Assembly (NCBI GenBank): GCA_022841915.1
Contig: JALHQN010000013.1
Span: 1-64,000 of the forward strand
From: Burkholderiales bacterium
GTDB lineage: Bacteria > Pseudomonadota > Gammaproteobacteria > Burkholderiales > WYBJ01
DNA length: 64,000 nucleotides
Direction: 5' to 3'
The position numbers were made by a program, and so were the translations under genes. The notes under the pieces were generated by a model that had not been told where the DNA came from, ran no database searches, and saw only the letters and a list, made by a program, of their open reading frames with translations. The first letter of the stretch is position 1, and each line of letters opens with the position of its first letter. Below, one piece after another: positions 25,795 through 34,712 of the stretch.

Positions 25795-26736
25795 TTACTG
25801 CGCCTTGATCAACGAAGCCACCTGGCTCACGTCGATGGTGCGGGCCTTCTGCTCGATCTCCCCGGCATAGCGTCCGCGCAGGCTCTGAGCCTGGCCCAGC
25901 AGCGCCTGGAAGCTCGCCTTCATCTTCTCCATGGAAAGCGTGCGCCCACCGCCGTAGTACTGCTTGGCGATTTGTCCGAGGGCGTAGGTGGAGGCGAAGG
26001 CCATGGCCGAACTGGTGGCCTGACGTCCGAGCGCACCGCCGAGCCCGCCGGCGACTTTACGCAGCAGACCTCCGATCACCTTGCGCGCGACTTCCTCGAC
26101 ATATTGGGAGGTGAGGCCCACGCCCAGTGCGGCGAGCAGCTCCTTGATATGGCTGCGGTCGAGTTCGTAGCCGTGGGCCTTGCCGATGCGATACACGAGT
26201 TTCATCTGCAACGGAATGATCGCCATGGTCGCCAGCGACTGCGGCAACAGTTCCAGCGCCCCGTTGAGAATGGCGTAGTTCAGGATCATCTTGTCCAGTT
26301 CGGCGGCCTTCACGGGCTGGGCGGCGACCACGGGGCCGGGGGGAGGCTCGTCGATAGGCACCGTGGCGACGGCGTCTGCCGCCTGCGTGTAGGCCTGTGC
26401 GCCGGCGGCGTCCAGGTTCAGCTTGCTGCGCAACTCGGCGAGGAACTTGCGCTCGGCTTCGTTCTGCAAGCCGTCGGCATCGCAGACACAGACGGCCATC
26501 TCGAACGCGAGCTGCCGCGACTCGGCCGACTGCAGCGCCTTGACTGCATCGTCGAGGCTGCGCCGCTTGAGCATGACATCGAGATAGATGGCGGTCAGAT
26601 CGACGCTCGATGCACTCGACAGGGCGTCGGCGATCGACTTGAGCTGCGCGCGTTCGCGCTCGTCCTTCGTGGCGTCGGCGAAGGCGGCCATGAGGCCGAT
26701 CGTCAGGATGGCGTTCTTTTCGGCTTCGGTCATCAC
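25795..26736 (-). CDS. TerB-like domain protein with DUF697-like region
   Basis: The 313-residue protein begins with a helical TerB/DjlA-like domain at residues 1-125. Its acidic loops FADATKDERERAQ and CVCDADGLQNEAERKFLAEL have the metal-binding look of the TerB family. A Pro-rich linker leads to a second domain at about 150-270, with hydrophobic helices (LPQSLATMAIIPLQMKLVYR, GGLLRKVAGGLGGALGRQA) resembling DUF697. That part may associate with the membrane. Its role is not known; stress or tellurite-type functions are only suggested by the family name. Confidence 0.7.
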   Translation of the reverse strand: MMTEAEKNAILTIGLMAAFADATKDERERAQLKSIADALSSASSVDLTAIYLDVMLKRRSLDDAVKALQSAESRQLAFEMAVCVCDADGLQNEAERKFLAELRSKLNLDAAGAQAYTQAADAVATVPIDEPPPGPVVAAQPVKAAELDKMILNYAILNGALELLPQSLATMAIIPLQMKLVYRIGKAHGYELDRSHIKELLAALGVGLTSQYVEEVARKVIGGLLRKVAGGLGGALGRQATSSAMAFASTYALGQIAKQYYGGGRTLSMEKMKASFQALLGQAQSLRGRYAGEIEQKARTIDVSQVASLIKAQ

Positions 26737-26857
26737 AGGTTTCGCTCGTCGTTGAGGGTGACGGTGGCGGTCGTCTCGGGGACGATCACCACCGGTGGTG
26801 CGCCTGCAAGAGTATCACTCACATGGGTGATCGGCTCTTGCATCGGGCGTGCTTCGG

Positions 26858-27598
26858 CTACTGGAAGTACATCCCGCCGTTGACGAGATAACACTGTCCG
26901 GTGATGAAGCTCGCGTCCTTGCTCGCCAGGTAGAGCATCAGCGAGGTGCATTCCTCGGGTTTGCCCAGTCGGGGAATGGGCTGCATCGGGCGAACGGTCT
27001 TCTTGTCTTTCTGGAACGCATCGCGCTCGACGTCGAAGGTGCCCGGGCCGATGCAATTGGCGGTGATGTTGTGCGGAGCGAACTCGCGGGCGATGCCGCG
27101 GGTGAAACCGATGATGCCGGTCTTCACGGCCGCCTTGGCAGGGCCCACGCCGAGGAAGGGCGCGATGCCCGAGAAGTTGATGATGCGTCCCCATTGCTTT
27201 TCGATCATGCCGGGCAGCACCGCGCGACAGATGTTGCGCGGCCCGGTCATGTTGACGGCGATGTTGCGCTGCCATGTCTCGTCGCTTTCGCTCAGGAAGG
27301 CGCCTTCGGCACGGTACACCGCGTTGTTGATGGCGACGTCCACGGAGCCGAGCTCGTCACGCGCGGTGCGAACGAAACGCTCGACCGATTCTCGATCGGC
27401 GACATCGCACTGTACGGCGACGACCTTGACGCCCAAGCCGCGCAGCTCCTCGGCGACGGCGTTCAATTCCTGCATCTTCGAGCTGGTGCAAATGGCGAGG
27501 TTCGCCCCTTCGCGGGCGAACTGGACGGCCGCGAGCCGGCCCATGTTGCGGCTCGCACCGGTGATCAATACGTTCTTGCCTTTGAGTCCGATATCCAT
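26858..27598 (-). CDS. SDR-family protein lacking the catalytic Tyr
   Basis: The 246-residue protein has a Rossmann fold with cofactor loop LITGASRNMGR, in which Asn replaces the middle Gly of TGxxxGxG. It also has CDVAD and INNAV in place of NNAG. Ser 143 is present (INFSGIAP). The position of the catalytic Tyr holds K155 in GVGPAKAAVKTG, while K159 occupies the usual Lys position. A classical reductase mechanism is therefore doubtful. C-terminal features such as NCIGPGTF and GQCYLVNGG are family-typical. It is divergent from the next SDR gene. Confidence 0.88.
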   Translation of the reverse strand: MDIGLKGKNVLITGASRNMGRLAAVQFAREGANLAICTSSKMQELNAVAEELRGLGVKVVAVQCDVADRESVERFVRTARDELGSVDVAINNAVYRAEGAFLSESDETWQRNIAVNMTGPRNICRAVLPGMIEKQWGRIINFSGIAPFLGVGPAKAAVKTGIIGFTRGIAREFAPHNITANCIGPGTFDVERDAFQKDKKTVRPMQPIPRLGKPEECTSLMLYLASKDASFITGQCYLVNGGMYFQ

Positions 27599-27755
27599 GG
27601 TGTTCCTCCTTGGGTTTGGGCGCTCATCATAAAGTTTCCGCGTGCGGCTGAGCTAGACCCTTGCAAAGACGGGCGGAGTATCATCGAGCGCCTCGGCGGC
27701 GCACTGCGATGCGAGGATCAGGCGCCGGCGGTGATCACATACCAAGGAGAGCGAC

Positions 27756-28529
27756 ATGGATCTGGGACTGGCAGGCAAAGTGGCGATCGTGACGGGCGCC
27801 AGCGAAGGCATCGGCAAGGAGACTGCGGCAGTGTTGGCCCGCGAGGGTGCCAAAGTGGCGATCTGTTCTCGTCGGCCGGAGGCGGTGGCCGCCGCCGTGG
27901 CCGAACTGCAGCGCGCCGGGGGCGATGTCATGGGTCTGGCGGCCGACGTCAGCAGGCCCGAAGACATCCAGCGGCTGGTCGAGGCGACCGCGCAGCGCTT
28001 CGGCCGCATCGACATCCTGGTGAACAACGCCGGCACCTCCAAACGCGGCACGTTCATGGAGAACGACGATGCGGTATGGGCAGCGGATTTCGAGTTGAAA
28101 GTGTTCGGCGCCATCCGCCTGTCGAAACTCGTCATCCCGCACATGCGCAAAGTGGGTGGCGGGCGCATCATCAATGTCACCAACATCGGCGCGAAGACCC
28201 CCGCGGCGGGATCGACGCCGACCTCCATCTCGCGTGCGGCGGGCATCGCGCTGACCAAGGCGATGTCGAAGGAGTTCGCGCCCGAGAACATCCTCGTCAA
28301 TACGGTGTGCATCGGCCGGATCAAGTCGGGTCAGCACGAGCGCCGCTTCACCAAAGCCGGCGAGAGCGCCGAAGCCTATTACGAGCGGGTCGGCAAGGAG
28401 ATTCCGATGCGCCGCGTGGGCGAGACCGTGGAGGCGGCCAATGCCATCGTGTTCTTCGCCTCCAGCATGGGCAGCTACATCACCGGCACCAGCATCAACG
28501 CCGACGGCGGCGCAGCCGGGACGGTATAG
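27756..28529 (+). CDS. SDR-family protein with TxxxR in place of YxxxK
   Basis: The 257-residue protein has an intact cofactor site (VTGASEGIGKE), ADVSR and VNNAGTS. The active-site region reads INVTNIGAKTPAAG then TPTSISRAAGIALTKAM. The usual Ser is replaced by Thr or Asn (142-143), Tyr by T156 and Lys by R160. I recall this RAAGIALTK pattern in other orphan SDRs, so it is likely a conserved divergent subfamily rather than a decayed gene. Function unknown. A perfect hairpin follows the stop codon. Confidence 0.88.
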   Translation: MDLGLAGKVAIVTGASEGIGKETAAVLAREGAKVAICSRRPEAVAAAVAELQRAGGDVMGLAADVSRPEDIQRLVEATAQRFGRIDILVNNAGTSKRGTFMENDDAVWAADFELKVFGAIRLSKLVIPHMRKVGGGRIINVTNIGAKTPAAGSTPTSISRAAGIALTKAMSKEFAPENILVNTVCIGRIKSGQHERRFTKAGESAEAYYERVGKEIPMRRVGETVEAANAIVFFASSMGSYITGTSINADGGAAGTV

Positions 28530-28542
28530 TTCTTCGAAGAAG

Positions 28543-28571
28543 CCGGGGCTGCGCGTGCGTCGCAGCCCCGG
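28543..28571. terminator. strong hairpin between convergent genes
   Basis: CCGGGGCTGCG (28543-28553) and CGCAGCCCCGG (28561-28571) form a perfect 11-bp stem around a 7-base loop. It lies between the convergent ends of two SDR genes. There is no T-run on either strand, so it is terminator-like rather than a classical terminator. Confidence 0.5.
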
Positions 28572-28602
28572 TGCGACGGCATGGAAGCCCCGTCTTGGAA
28601 CG

Positions 28603-29388
28603 CTAGATGATCGGCAGCGCCGCGCCGTCCATAGGAATGACGGCACCGCTCACGTAGCTCGCCCGCTCGGAGGCGAGAAACACGGCGACCGCCGCCACTT
28701 CCTCCGGCTGGCCGTAGCGGCCCATGGGGATCGCCGCTTCCAGGCGCTTGAGCGCTTCGTCCTCGCTGATGTTCTTGTCCTTGGCTTCGAGTTCGAGCGC
28801 CTGCTTCACCCGGCCGGTATACGTCGATGCCGGATTGATGACGTTCAGCCGCACGCCATGCTTGCCCAGGGCGTTCGCCATGCCCACCGTGACGAGCATG
28901 AGCGCGGCGTTGGCCGCACCGCCGGCCAGATGCGTGGGCTGCGCGCGCTTGCCGCCTGTGCCGACGATATTCACGATCGCGCCGCGCTTGCGCGCGATCA
29001 TGCCGTCGCGCACCGCATCCATGGCGTTCACATAGGGGAAGAACTTCGCGTCCATGCCGTGATGCCATGCGTGCGCGTCGTATTGGTCGAGCGAGTGACG
29101 TTTCGCCGCACCGGCCGAATTGACCAGCACATCGACCGGGCCGAGCGCTTTCTCGGTGGCGGCGGCCATCGCCTGGGCATGGTCGGCTTGCGTGAGATCC
29201 GCGGCCACGGCAAAGACCTCGATGCCTTCCTTGGCGAGTGCTTCGCGAGCGCTGTCCAGATTTTTCTGGCTGCGCGATGCGATGGCGACCTTGGCCCCCT
29301 CGGCTGCGAAGGCGCGCGCGCAGGCAAGCCCGATGCCTTTGCTGCCGCCCGTGATCAATACCACCTTGTCCTTGAGTCCGAGTTCCAC
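28603..29388 (-). CDS. SDR-family protein with GxxxN in place of YxxxK
   Basis: The 261-residue protein has the cofactor loop LITGGSKGIGLA and VNSAGAAKRH. At the active site, VNIVGTGGKRAQPTHLAGGA then ANAALMLVT shows G156 at the Tyr position and N160 at the Lys position, with no Ser in the usual place. The GGAANAALM pattern is one I recall from other divergent SDRs. It probably binds NAD(P) but cannot use the standard proton relay. It lies just downstream of the amidohydrolase gene on the same strand (62 bases) and is probably co-transcribed. Confidence 0.88.
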   Translation of the reverse strand: MELGLKDKVVLITGGSKGIGLACARAFAAEGAKVAIASRSQKNLDSAREALAKEGIEVFAVAADLTQADHAQAMAAATEKALGPVDVLVNSAGAAKRHSLDQYDAHAWHHGMDAKFFPYVNAMDAVRDGMIARKRGAIVNIVGTGGKRAQPTHLAGGAANAALMLVTVGMANALGKHGVRLNVINPASTYTGRVKQALELEAKDKNISEDEALKRLEAAIPMGRYGQPEEVAAVAVFLASERASYVSGAVIPMDGAALPII

Positions 29389-29450
29389 GCGCTTGTCCTC
29401 TGTTGTTTGCGGTCACGCGATCATAGCCGCGCAGGCCGGTGTCTCATGGC

Positions 29451-31172
29451 TCAATGCTGTCCGGCGCGCACCAGCCGGCCCGGACGTGCGCCAGTCTCGA
29501 CGCCGTTCTCGAAGATCGGTACGCCCGCCACGAGGATCGCCTTGTAGCCGTCCACGTGCTGCACCAGGCGCTTGCCGGCGGCCGGCAGGTCGTGGACCAA
29601 CTCGGGCGCATGCAGACGCAGGCGATCGAAGTCGATCACGTTGATGTCGGCCTTGAGGCCGGGCGCGAGGCGGCCGCGATCGTTCAAGCCGAAGAAGTCC
29701 GCCGTTTCGCTCGTCTGGCGCTTCACCACCCATTCCAGCGGCAGGCGTGGGCCGCGGGTCCGGTCGCGCACCCAGTGCGTCAGCATGAAAGTCGGCACGC
29801 TCGAATCGCAGATCAGCCCGCAATGGGCGCCGCCGTCGCTCAGCCCGAGCAAGGTGGCCGGATCGGTGAGCATGCTGTGGACGACGCCATGGTCGCCATG
29901 CACGTAGTTGGTGATCGGAAAGAACAGCATGCGGCGGCCGCCGTCGCCGACGAGATAGTCGTAGCAGAACGCCTGCGGCGTTTGACCGGCCCGCGCCGCC
30001 ATCGCCGCGATGCTGTCGGCTTCCTCGGGCTCGTAGTTGGGCGGGTCGCCCAGCAGGTACATCCGATCCCAGCGCGTCGCCATCGGCCGCTGCACCGGCG
30101 GGATGATTTCCAGCAAGGTCTCCGAGAACGGTTCGTCCAGAATGCGCTGGCGCAGTGCCGGATCCTGCAAGCGGGCGACGCGTTCCTCGTGTGGGAGGCC
30201 GTTGAGCTGCGCGAAGCTCGGTTTGGCGGCGAACGGGCTCAGCGACGTGGTGAGACCGAGGATGAGGCCGACCGGGCGGCCGGCGATCTGCGCGGTGAGC
30301 GAAACGCCGCTCTCGCGCACGCGCCGGGTGCCTTGCATCAGTCGCTGCCAGCGTTGCGGATCGCTCAACCGGTCGGTGAGCAGAAACCAGATGGGGCGCC
30401 CCGCCGTCTTGCCGAGCCGGGTGATCCAGTCGAATTCGGTCGCTTCGTCCTCGAAGTCGCTCAGCATGCCGAAGACGCCGTGGCCGACCTTGCCGAGCAC
30501 GCCGCCCAGGGCCAGCAACTCGTCTTCGCCGGCATAGCGCCCGGGCACTTGTTCGCCGCGTGTGGTGCGATGCGATTCGGTGCGCGAGGTGGTGAAGCCG
30601 AAGGCGCCTGCACGCAGCGCCTCTTCGGCCAGATCCCGCATCGCGGCGATGTCGTCGGCAGTCGCGCGCTCGTGGCGCACGGCGCGTTCGCCCATGACGT
30701 AGACGCGCAGCGGGTGGTGCGGCAATTGCGCCCCGATATCGATGGTACGCGGTAGGCCGTCGAGGGCGTCGAGGAACTGCGGAAAGCTCTCCCAGTTCCA
30801 GGGCAGCCCGGCGCGCAGGGTAGCGCCCGGAATATCCTCCACGCCCTCCATGAGGTCGATCACGCGATCACGATCCTGCGGGCGCACCGGCGCGAATCCC
30901 ACGCCGCAATTGCCGAACATGACCGTGGTCGATCCATGCCACGAGGACGGGGCGAGCACCGGATCCCAAGTGGCCTGACCGTCGTAGTGCGTGTGGATGT
31001 CGACCCAGCCCGGTGTCACGAGATGGCCGCTGGCATCGATATCGCGGCGCGCCGCACCCGCTTTGCCGCCGACTTGAGTCAGCCTGCCATGGTCGATGGC
31101 GACATCGCCCGTGTAGCGTTCCTTGCCCGTGCCGTCGACGATCGTCCCGCCACGGATTGCCAGATCGTGCAT
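29451..31172 (-). CDS. amidohydrolase, N-acyl-D-amino-acid deacylase-like
   Basis: The 573-residue enzyme starts at ATG 31172 after a strong AGGAGGAG ribosome-binding site. The N-terminal beta domain (MHDLAIRGGTIVDGTGKERY) leads to the metal motif WVDIHTHYDGQATWDP, followed by GNCGVGFAPVRP, which is characteristic of D-aminoacylases. Later come SDGGAHCG, holding the catalytic Asp, and LAPGLKADINVIDF. It probably hydrolyses N-acyl amino acids or a cyclic amide. Its downstream neighbour is a divergent SDR; the divergent neighbour is an EamA transporter. Confidence 0.9.
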   Translation of the reverse strand: MHDLAIRGGTIVDGTGKERYTGDVAIDHGRLTQVGGKAGAARRDIDASGHLVTPGWVDIHTHYDGQATWDPVLAPSSWHGSTTVMFGNCGVGFAPVRPQDRDRVIDLMEGVEDIPGATLRAGLPWNWESFPQFLDALDGLPRTIDIGAQLPHHPLRVYVMGERAVRHERATADDIAAMRDLAEEALRAGAFGFTTSRTESHRTTRGEQVPGRYAGEDELLALGGVLGKVGHGVFGMLSDFEDEATEFDWITRLGKTAGRPIWFLLTDRLSDPQRWQRLMQGTRRVRESGVSLTAQIAGRPVGLILGLTTSLSPFAAKPSFAQLNGLPHEERVARLQDPALRQRILDEPFSETLLEIIPPVQRPMATRWDRMYLLGDPPNYEPEEADSIAAMAARAGQTPQAFCYDYLVGDGGRRMLFFPITNYVHGDHGVVHSMLTDPATLLGLSDGGAHCGLICDSSVPTFMLTHWVRDRTRGPRLPLEWVVKRQTSETADFFGLNDRGRLAPGLKADINVIDFDRLRLHAPELVHDLPAAGKRLVQHVDGYKAILVAGVPIFENGVETGARPGRLVRAGQH

Positions 31173-31310
31173 GATGTCTCCTCCTAGGGTCGGATCAGAA
31201 TCTACTCCAGCGCTTGCCCCGATGCTACACCGGCGCGAGCGGCGCCTTGTCCGTGGCTGGGCCCGTCGAGCTCGATTACACTCGCCCACGCCGGTACGAG
31301 CGCCGGAGCC

Positions 31311-32225
31311 ATGGAGGAGGAATCCGGTGCCGTCGTCGTCCCGCGGAGCGCAGCGGTGTTGAGTGCCGCAGCGGAGTACAAGAACGCCCTGAAGGGCATT
31401 GCCGCGATGATCACCGGCATGGCGTTCCTCATCCTGAGCGACGCTGTGTCCAAGCATCTGGTGCAGTCGCATCCGATCGGCCAGGTGATGTGTGTGCGTC
31501 AGCTGGCGAGCCTGCTGTTCGTGGCCGCCTTCGTGGCGCGAGGCGAGGGCTTCCGGGCGCTGCGGCCGAACAACGTGCGCATGCAAGTCCTGCGCGGGCT
31601 GGCGTTCGTCTGCTCCAGCTATCTCATCATTTTGTCTCTGAGCCTGTTGCCCCTGCCGACAGTCACCGCGATCACCTTCTCCGGTCCGATCATGATCGCG
31701 ATCATGTCGGCACCCTTCTTGGGCGAGCGCGTCGCGCGCGTGGTCTGGGCGGCGACCCTGCTGGGGTTCACCGGCATGCTCTTCATCATTCGTCCCGGCA
31801 GCACCGATTTCACCTGGGCCTTGCTCCTGCCTGTGGCCGCGGCCTTCGCCAGTTCGCTGCGCGACATTCTCGCGCGTATCCTGGCTCGGACGGATGATTC
31901 CATTGCGATCCTGTTCTGGTCGTCGGTCATCGTCGCGCTTGCGGCGGCACCCAGCGCACTCCTGGGCTGGACGGCGGTGTCGCCGATCGGCTGGGGCTTG
32001 TTCCTGCTCGCGGGGCTGGTGAACTTCTGCGCCCATCTGCTGATCATCGAGTCGTATCGGCTGGCTCGCGCCGCCGTCGTCGCGCCGTTCAAGTACACGT
32101 CGCTGCTCTGGTCCGCGGTGCTGGGTTACCTCATCTGGGCGGATGTCCCCGATGGCTGGGTGTGGGTCGGGGCGGGCATTCTCGTCGCCAGCGGACTGTG
32201 GATCGCGCGCGCCCAGCGGCATTGA
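31311..32225 (+). CDS. EamA-family (DMT) transporter
   Basis: The 304-residue inner-membrane protein has ten predicted helices arranged as two EamA repeats. The first includes SDAVSKHLVQSHPIGQVMCV and ITFSGPIMIAIMSAPFLGE. The second starts near AAFASSLRDILARILAR and ends YTSLLWSAVLGYLIWADVPD. The family exports amino acids or other metabolites. It is divergent from the amidohydrolase gene, so it might move that enzyme's product. A Bug protein gene follows. Confidence 0.9.
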   Translation: MEEESGAVVVPRSAAVLSAAAEYKNALKGIAAMITGMAFLILSDAVSKHLVQSHPIGQVMCVRQLASLLFVAAFVARGEGFRALRPNNVRMQVLRGLAFVCSSYLIILSLSLLPLPTVTAITFSGPIMIAIMSAPFLGERVARVVWAATLLGFTGMLFIIRPGSTDFTWALLLPVAAAFASSLRDILARILARTDDSIAILFWSSVIVALAAAPSALLGWTAVSPIGWGLFLLAGLVNFCAHLLIIESYRLARAAVVAPFKYTSLLWSAVLGYLIWADVPDGWVWVGAGILVASGLWIARAQRH

Positions 32226-32287
32226 AGCCGGCGAGCGGCAGTGCATGCAGTACACTTGGTTTTCACCTGCTTGGAGGAGCATCGCGA

Positions 32288-33259
32288 ATGAGTTCAGGTC
32301 TACGAATCTGCATGGGCATCGTCGTTCTGGCATCGGCGGCTGCGCCGGTCCTGGCGCAGAACTACCCGGTGAAACCGATCCGCTGGGTCGTGCCTTTTCC
32401 GCCCGGCGGCGGGACTGACCTCACCACGCGCGCGCTTGCGCCGAAGCTGAGCGAGGCGCTCGGCCAGCCCGTCATCGTCGACAATCGTCCGGGATCGGGC
32501 GGAACCATCGGCGTCGCGATCGGCGCCAAGGCGCCCGCCGATGGCTATCACCTCGTCACCGGACAAATGGCGACGATCGCCATCGCGCCCGCGATCTACC
32601 CCAAGCTGCCCTACGATCCGCTGAAGGATCTCGCCACGGTCACGCAGGCGGTGTCGGCCTCGCTGGTGCTGGTGTCGCATCCCTCGTTTCCAGCCCGCAA
32701 TGTCGGCGAGCTGATCAAGCTGGCTCGCTCGAAGCCGGGAGAGATCACGTTCGGATCGCCGGGCAACGGCACCGGCGGGCATCTGGGGGTCGAACTGGTC
32801 AAGCTTGCTGCGAAGATCGACATGCTGCATATCCCTTACAAGGGGGCTTCGCCGGCATTGACCGATCTGCTCGGCGGCCAGATCGCGCTTTATCTGAGTT
32901 CGATCCCGCCGGCTGCGCCGCTCATCAATAGCGGGCGGCTCAAGGGGCTAGGCGTGACGGGGGCCAAGCGTACCCCGAGCCTGCCGAAGGTGCCGACCAT
33001 CTCCGAATCCGGGCTGCCGGGCTACGTGGTCGATAACTGGTACGGGGTGATGGTGCCCGCAGGCGTGCCGAGAGAGATCATCGCGCGACTCAACAGCGAA
33101 CTGGTGCGCATCCTTGCGACGCCGGAAGTCAGGGAGCGCTATGCCACCGATGGCAGCGAGCCCGCACCGAGCACGCCGGAGCAGTTCGCTGCCCTGGTTC
33201 GCGAAGAGGTCCAGAAGTGGGGCAAGGTGGTGCGCGAGGCCAAGGTCAAGCTCGACTGA
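32288..33259 (+). CDS. Bug/TctC-type periplasmic binding protein
   Basis: The 323-residue protein has a signal peptide ending in VLAQ, then NYPVKPIRWVVPFPPGGGTD, DNRPGSGGTIG and APADGYHL, the hallmark sequence of tripartite tricarboxylate receptors. These bind carboxylates or amides in the periplasm for TctAB-type transporters, or act as orphan sensors. No tctAB genes are adjacent here, so the partner is elsewhere, perhaps the pair at 56.3-58.3 kb. GGAGG lies about 11 bases before the ATG. Confidence 0.92.
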   Translation: MSSGLRICMGIVVLASAAAPVLAQNYPVKPIRWVVPFPPGGGTDLTTRALAPKLSEALGQPVIVDNRPGSGGTIGVAIGAKAPADGYHLVTGQMATIAIAPAIYPKLPYDPLKDLATVTQAVSASLVLVSHPSFPARNVGELIKLARSKPGEITFGSPGNGTGGHLGVELVKLAAKIDMLHIPYKGASPALTDLLGGQIALYLSSIPPAAPLINSGRLKGLGVTGAKRTPSLPKVPTISESGLPGYVVDNWYGVMVPAGVPREIIARLNSELVRILATPEVRERYATDGSEPAPSTPEQFAALVREEVQKWGKVVREAKVKLD

Positions 33260-33324
33260 CACGATACCTCGAGGATCGAACCGAGCGCGCTGCGGCGTGG
33301 GGCGCTCTCCAGCGTCCCTGAATC

Positions 33325-34269
33325 ATGAGCGATCCGAATCCAGGCGCGACGGCGCGTAGCGGCCGCCTGCGCGCCGTCGTCGACGCCATCACCGACAGTC
33401 GGCCATCGAACTTTCGCGGCATTTTGTACATGTTGGCCGCGACGCTCCTCTTCTCGGTCATGGGCATTACTGCCCGGTACGTGTCCGAGCGCATCCATCC
33501 TTTCGAGGTCGTGTTCTTTCGGCTTTCGGTCGGTTTCGTGCTGCTGCTGCCGCTGGTGGCCAGTCATGGCCTGAGGCACTTTCGCACCGAACGCTTCGGC
33601 TTGCATCTGTTGCGCGCCGTCGCCCACGTGGTCGAGATGCTGATCTACTTCACCGGGCTGGTGATGATCCAGTATGCGCAAGTCCAGGCGCTCACCTTCA
33701 CCACGCCGCTGTTCGCCGCATTGCTGGCCGTGTTGGTGTTGCGCGAGCGCATACACGGGCGCAATGTCGCCGCGCTCGTCATCGGCTTCGTCGGCGCGAT
33801 GATCGTGATCCGGCCGGGCATCGTGCCTCTGGAGACCGGGTCGCTGCTGATCCTGGTGTCCGCGCTCGGCTGGGCGGGCGTCATTCTCATCGTCAAGCAA
33901 CTGACCCAGACCGACTCGAGCATCACGATCACCGCCTGGATGATCGTGCTCATGTCGCCGATGGCGCTGATCCCGGCGTTGTTCGTCTGGGTCTGGCCGA
34001 CCTGGGCCGAGTTCGGCTGGCTCGTCCTGACCGGGATTGCCGGTACCTTGGGCCAACTGGCCGTGACACAGGCCTTTCGGGTCGCCGACACGACGACCGT
34101 GTTGCCGTTCGACTTCACCAAGCTCATCTGGGCGGCGATGCTGGGCTTTCTCGTGTTCGACGAGGTGCCGGCCATCTGGACCTGGATCGGCGGCACCGCC
34201 ATCTTCGTGTGCGGGTTCTACGTTGCCTTGCGTGAAAGGCGTGCGCCGCAGGACGCCGGGAGGTCTTGA
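33325..34269 (+). CDS. EamA-family (DMT) transporter
   Basis: The 314-residue protein has ten predicted helices after a 30-residue cytoplasmic N-terminus (DPNPGATARSGRLRAVVDAI). The first repeat has YVSERIHPFEVVFFRLSVGF and LTFTTPLFAALLAVLVLRE. The second has DFTKLIWAAMLGFLVFDEVP. A metabolite exporter of unknown substrate. It is 65 bases after the Bug gene on the same strand. The region after its stop holds an aquaporin relic. Confidence 0.9.
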   Translation: MSDPNPGATARSGRLRAVVDAITDSRPSNFRGILYMLAATLLFSVMGITARYVSERIHPFEVVFFRLSVGFVLLLPLVASHGLRHFRTERFGLHLLRAVAHVVEMLIYFTGLVMIQYAQVQALTFTTPLFAALLAVLVLRERIHGRNVAALVIGFVGAMIVIRPGIVPLETGSLLILVSALGWAGVILIVKQLTQTDSSITITAWMIVLMSPMALIPALFVWVWPTWAEFGWLVLTGIAGTLGQLAVTQAFRVADTTTVLPFDFTKLIWAAMLGFLVFDEVPAIWTWIGGTAIFVCGFYVALRERRAPQDAGRS

Positions 34270-34532
34270 GTCGCCGAGGGAGCCCGCCGGTGGTTCTCAG
34301 CGGTCGATCCATGCATCATCAGGCGCATTTGGGTTCGTCGCCTGCTCGCTGGACGAGGGTGAGCGGGGCACTGGCGCGCATGACCTTCTGTGATCATGCC
34401 GCCTTCCCGATGCCGCAGGCCATCCTCCAAGCCCGATCTCGGGCGGAGCAGTTCAGGCGCATGATTATGCATATTCGATATATTTTTTAATGGGGTTGCG
34501 CGCGAGCGTGACACGATCAGTCTTCGAGAGAC
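34270..34532. other. non-coding stretch with an AT-rich island
   Basis: No gene is convincing. An AT-rich patch at about 34465-34492 contrasts with the GC-rich surroundings. It lies just before the aquaporin relic and may mark a deletion junction or an old promoter. Confidence 0.4.
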
Positions 34533-34691
34533 TCGCGTCGGTCCGGCGCTGTTCGTGGGGGCTGGGCACTGCAGCAGCTCTGGTTGTTCTGGATCGCTCC
34601 GGTGATCGGTGCGGCGATCGCCGGCTTTACCTACAAAGCCCTCCTTGAGGGCGAGCAAGCCAAGCCCGCTGTGGTAGGGCGAGCGGAGTAG
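34533..34691 (+). pseudogene. aqpZ: 3' relic of aquaporin Z
   Basis: One frame reads GPALFV (34540-34557), and the next frame continues GWALQQLWLFWIAPVIGAA then IAGFTYKALLEGEQ to TAG 34691. Together they match the last 45-60 residues of AqpZ, where GPALFVGGWALQQLWLFW is continuous. A single missing G near 34557 explains the frame change. The pore-forming NPA-containing parts are absent upstream, so only the C-terminal end remains. The family match is from memory. Confidence 0.75.
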
Positions 34692-34712
34692 ACGATCCCG
34701 TCGCATGAGCTG

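Noticed and set aside
31173-32333. Upstream extension of the amidohydrolase frame
   Set aside because: It overlaps the EamA gene on the other strand and reads as Arg/Gln/Glu-rich noise; the strong ribosome-binding site lies at ATG 31172.
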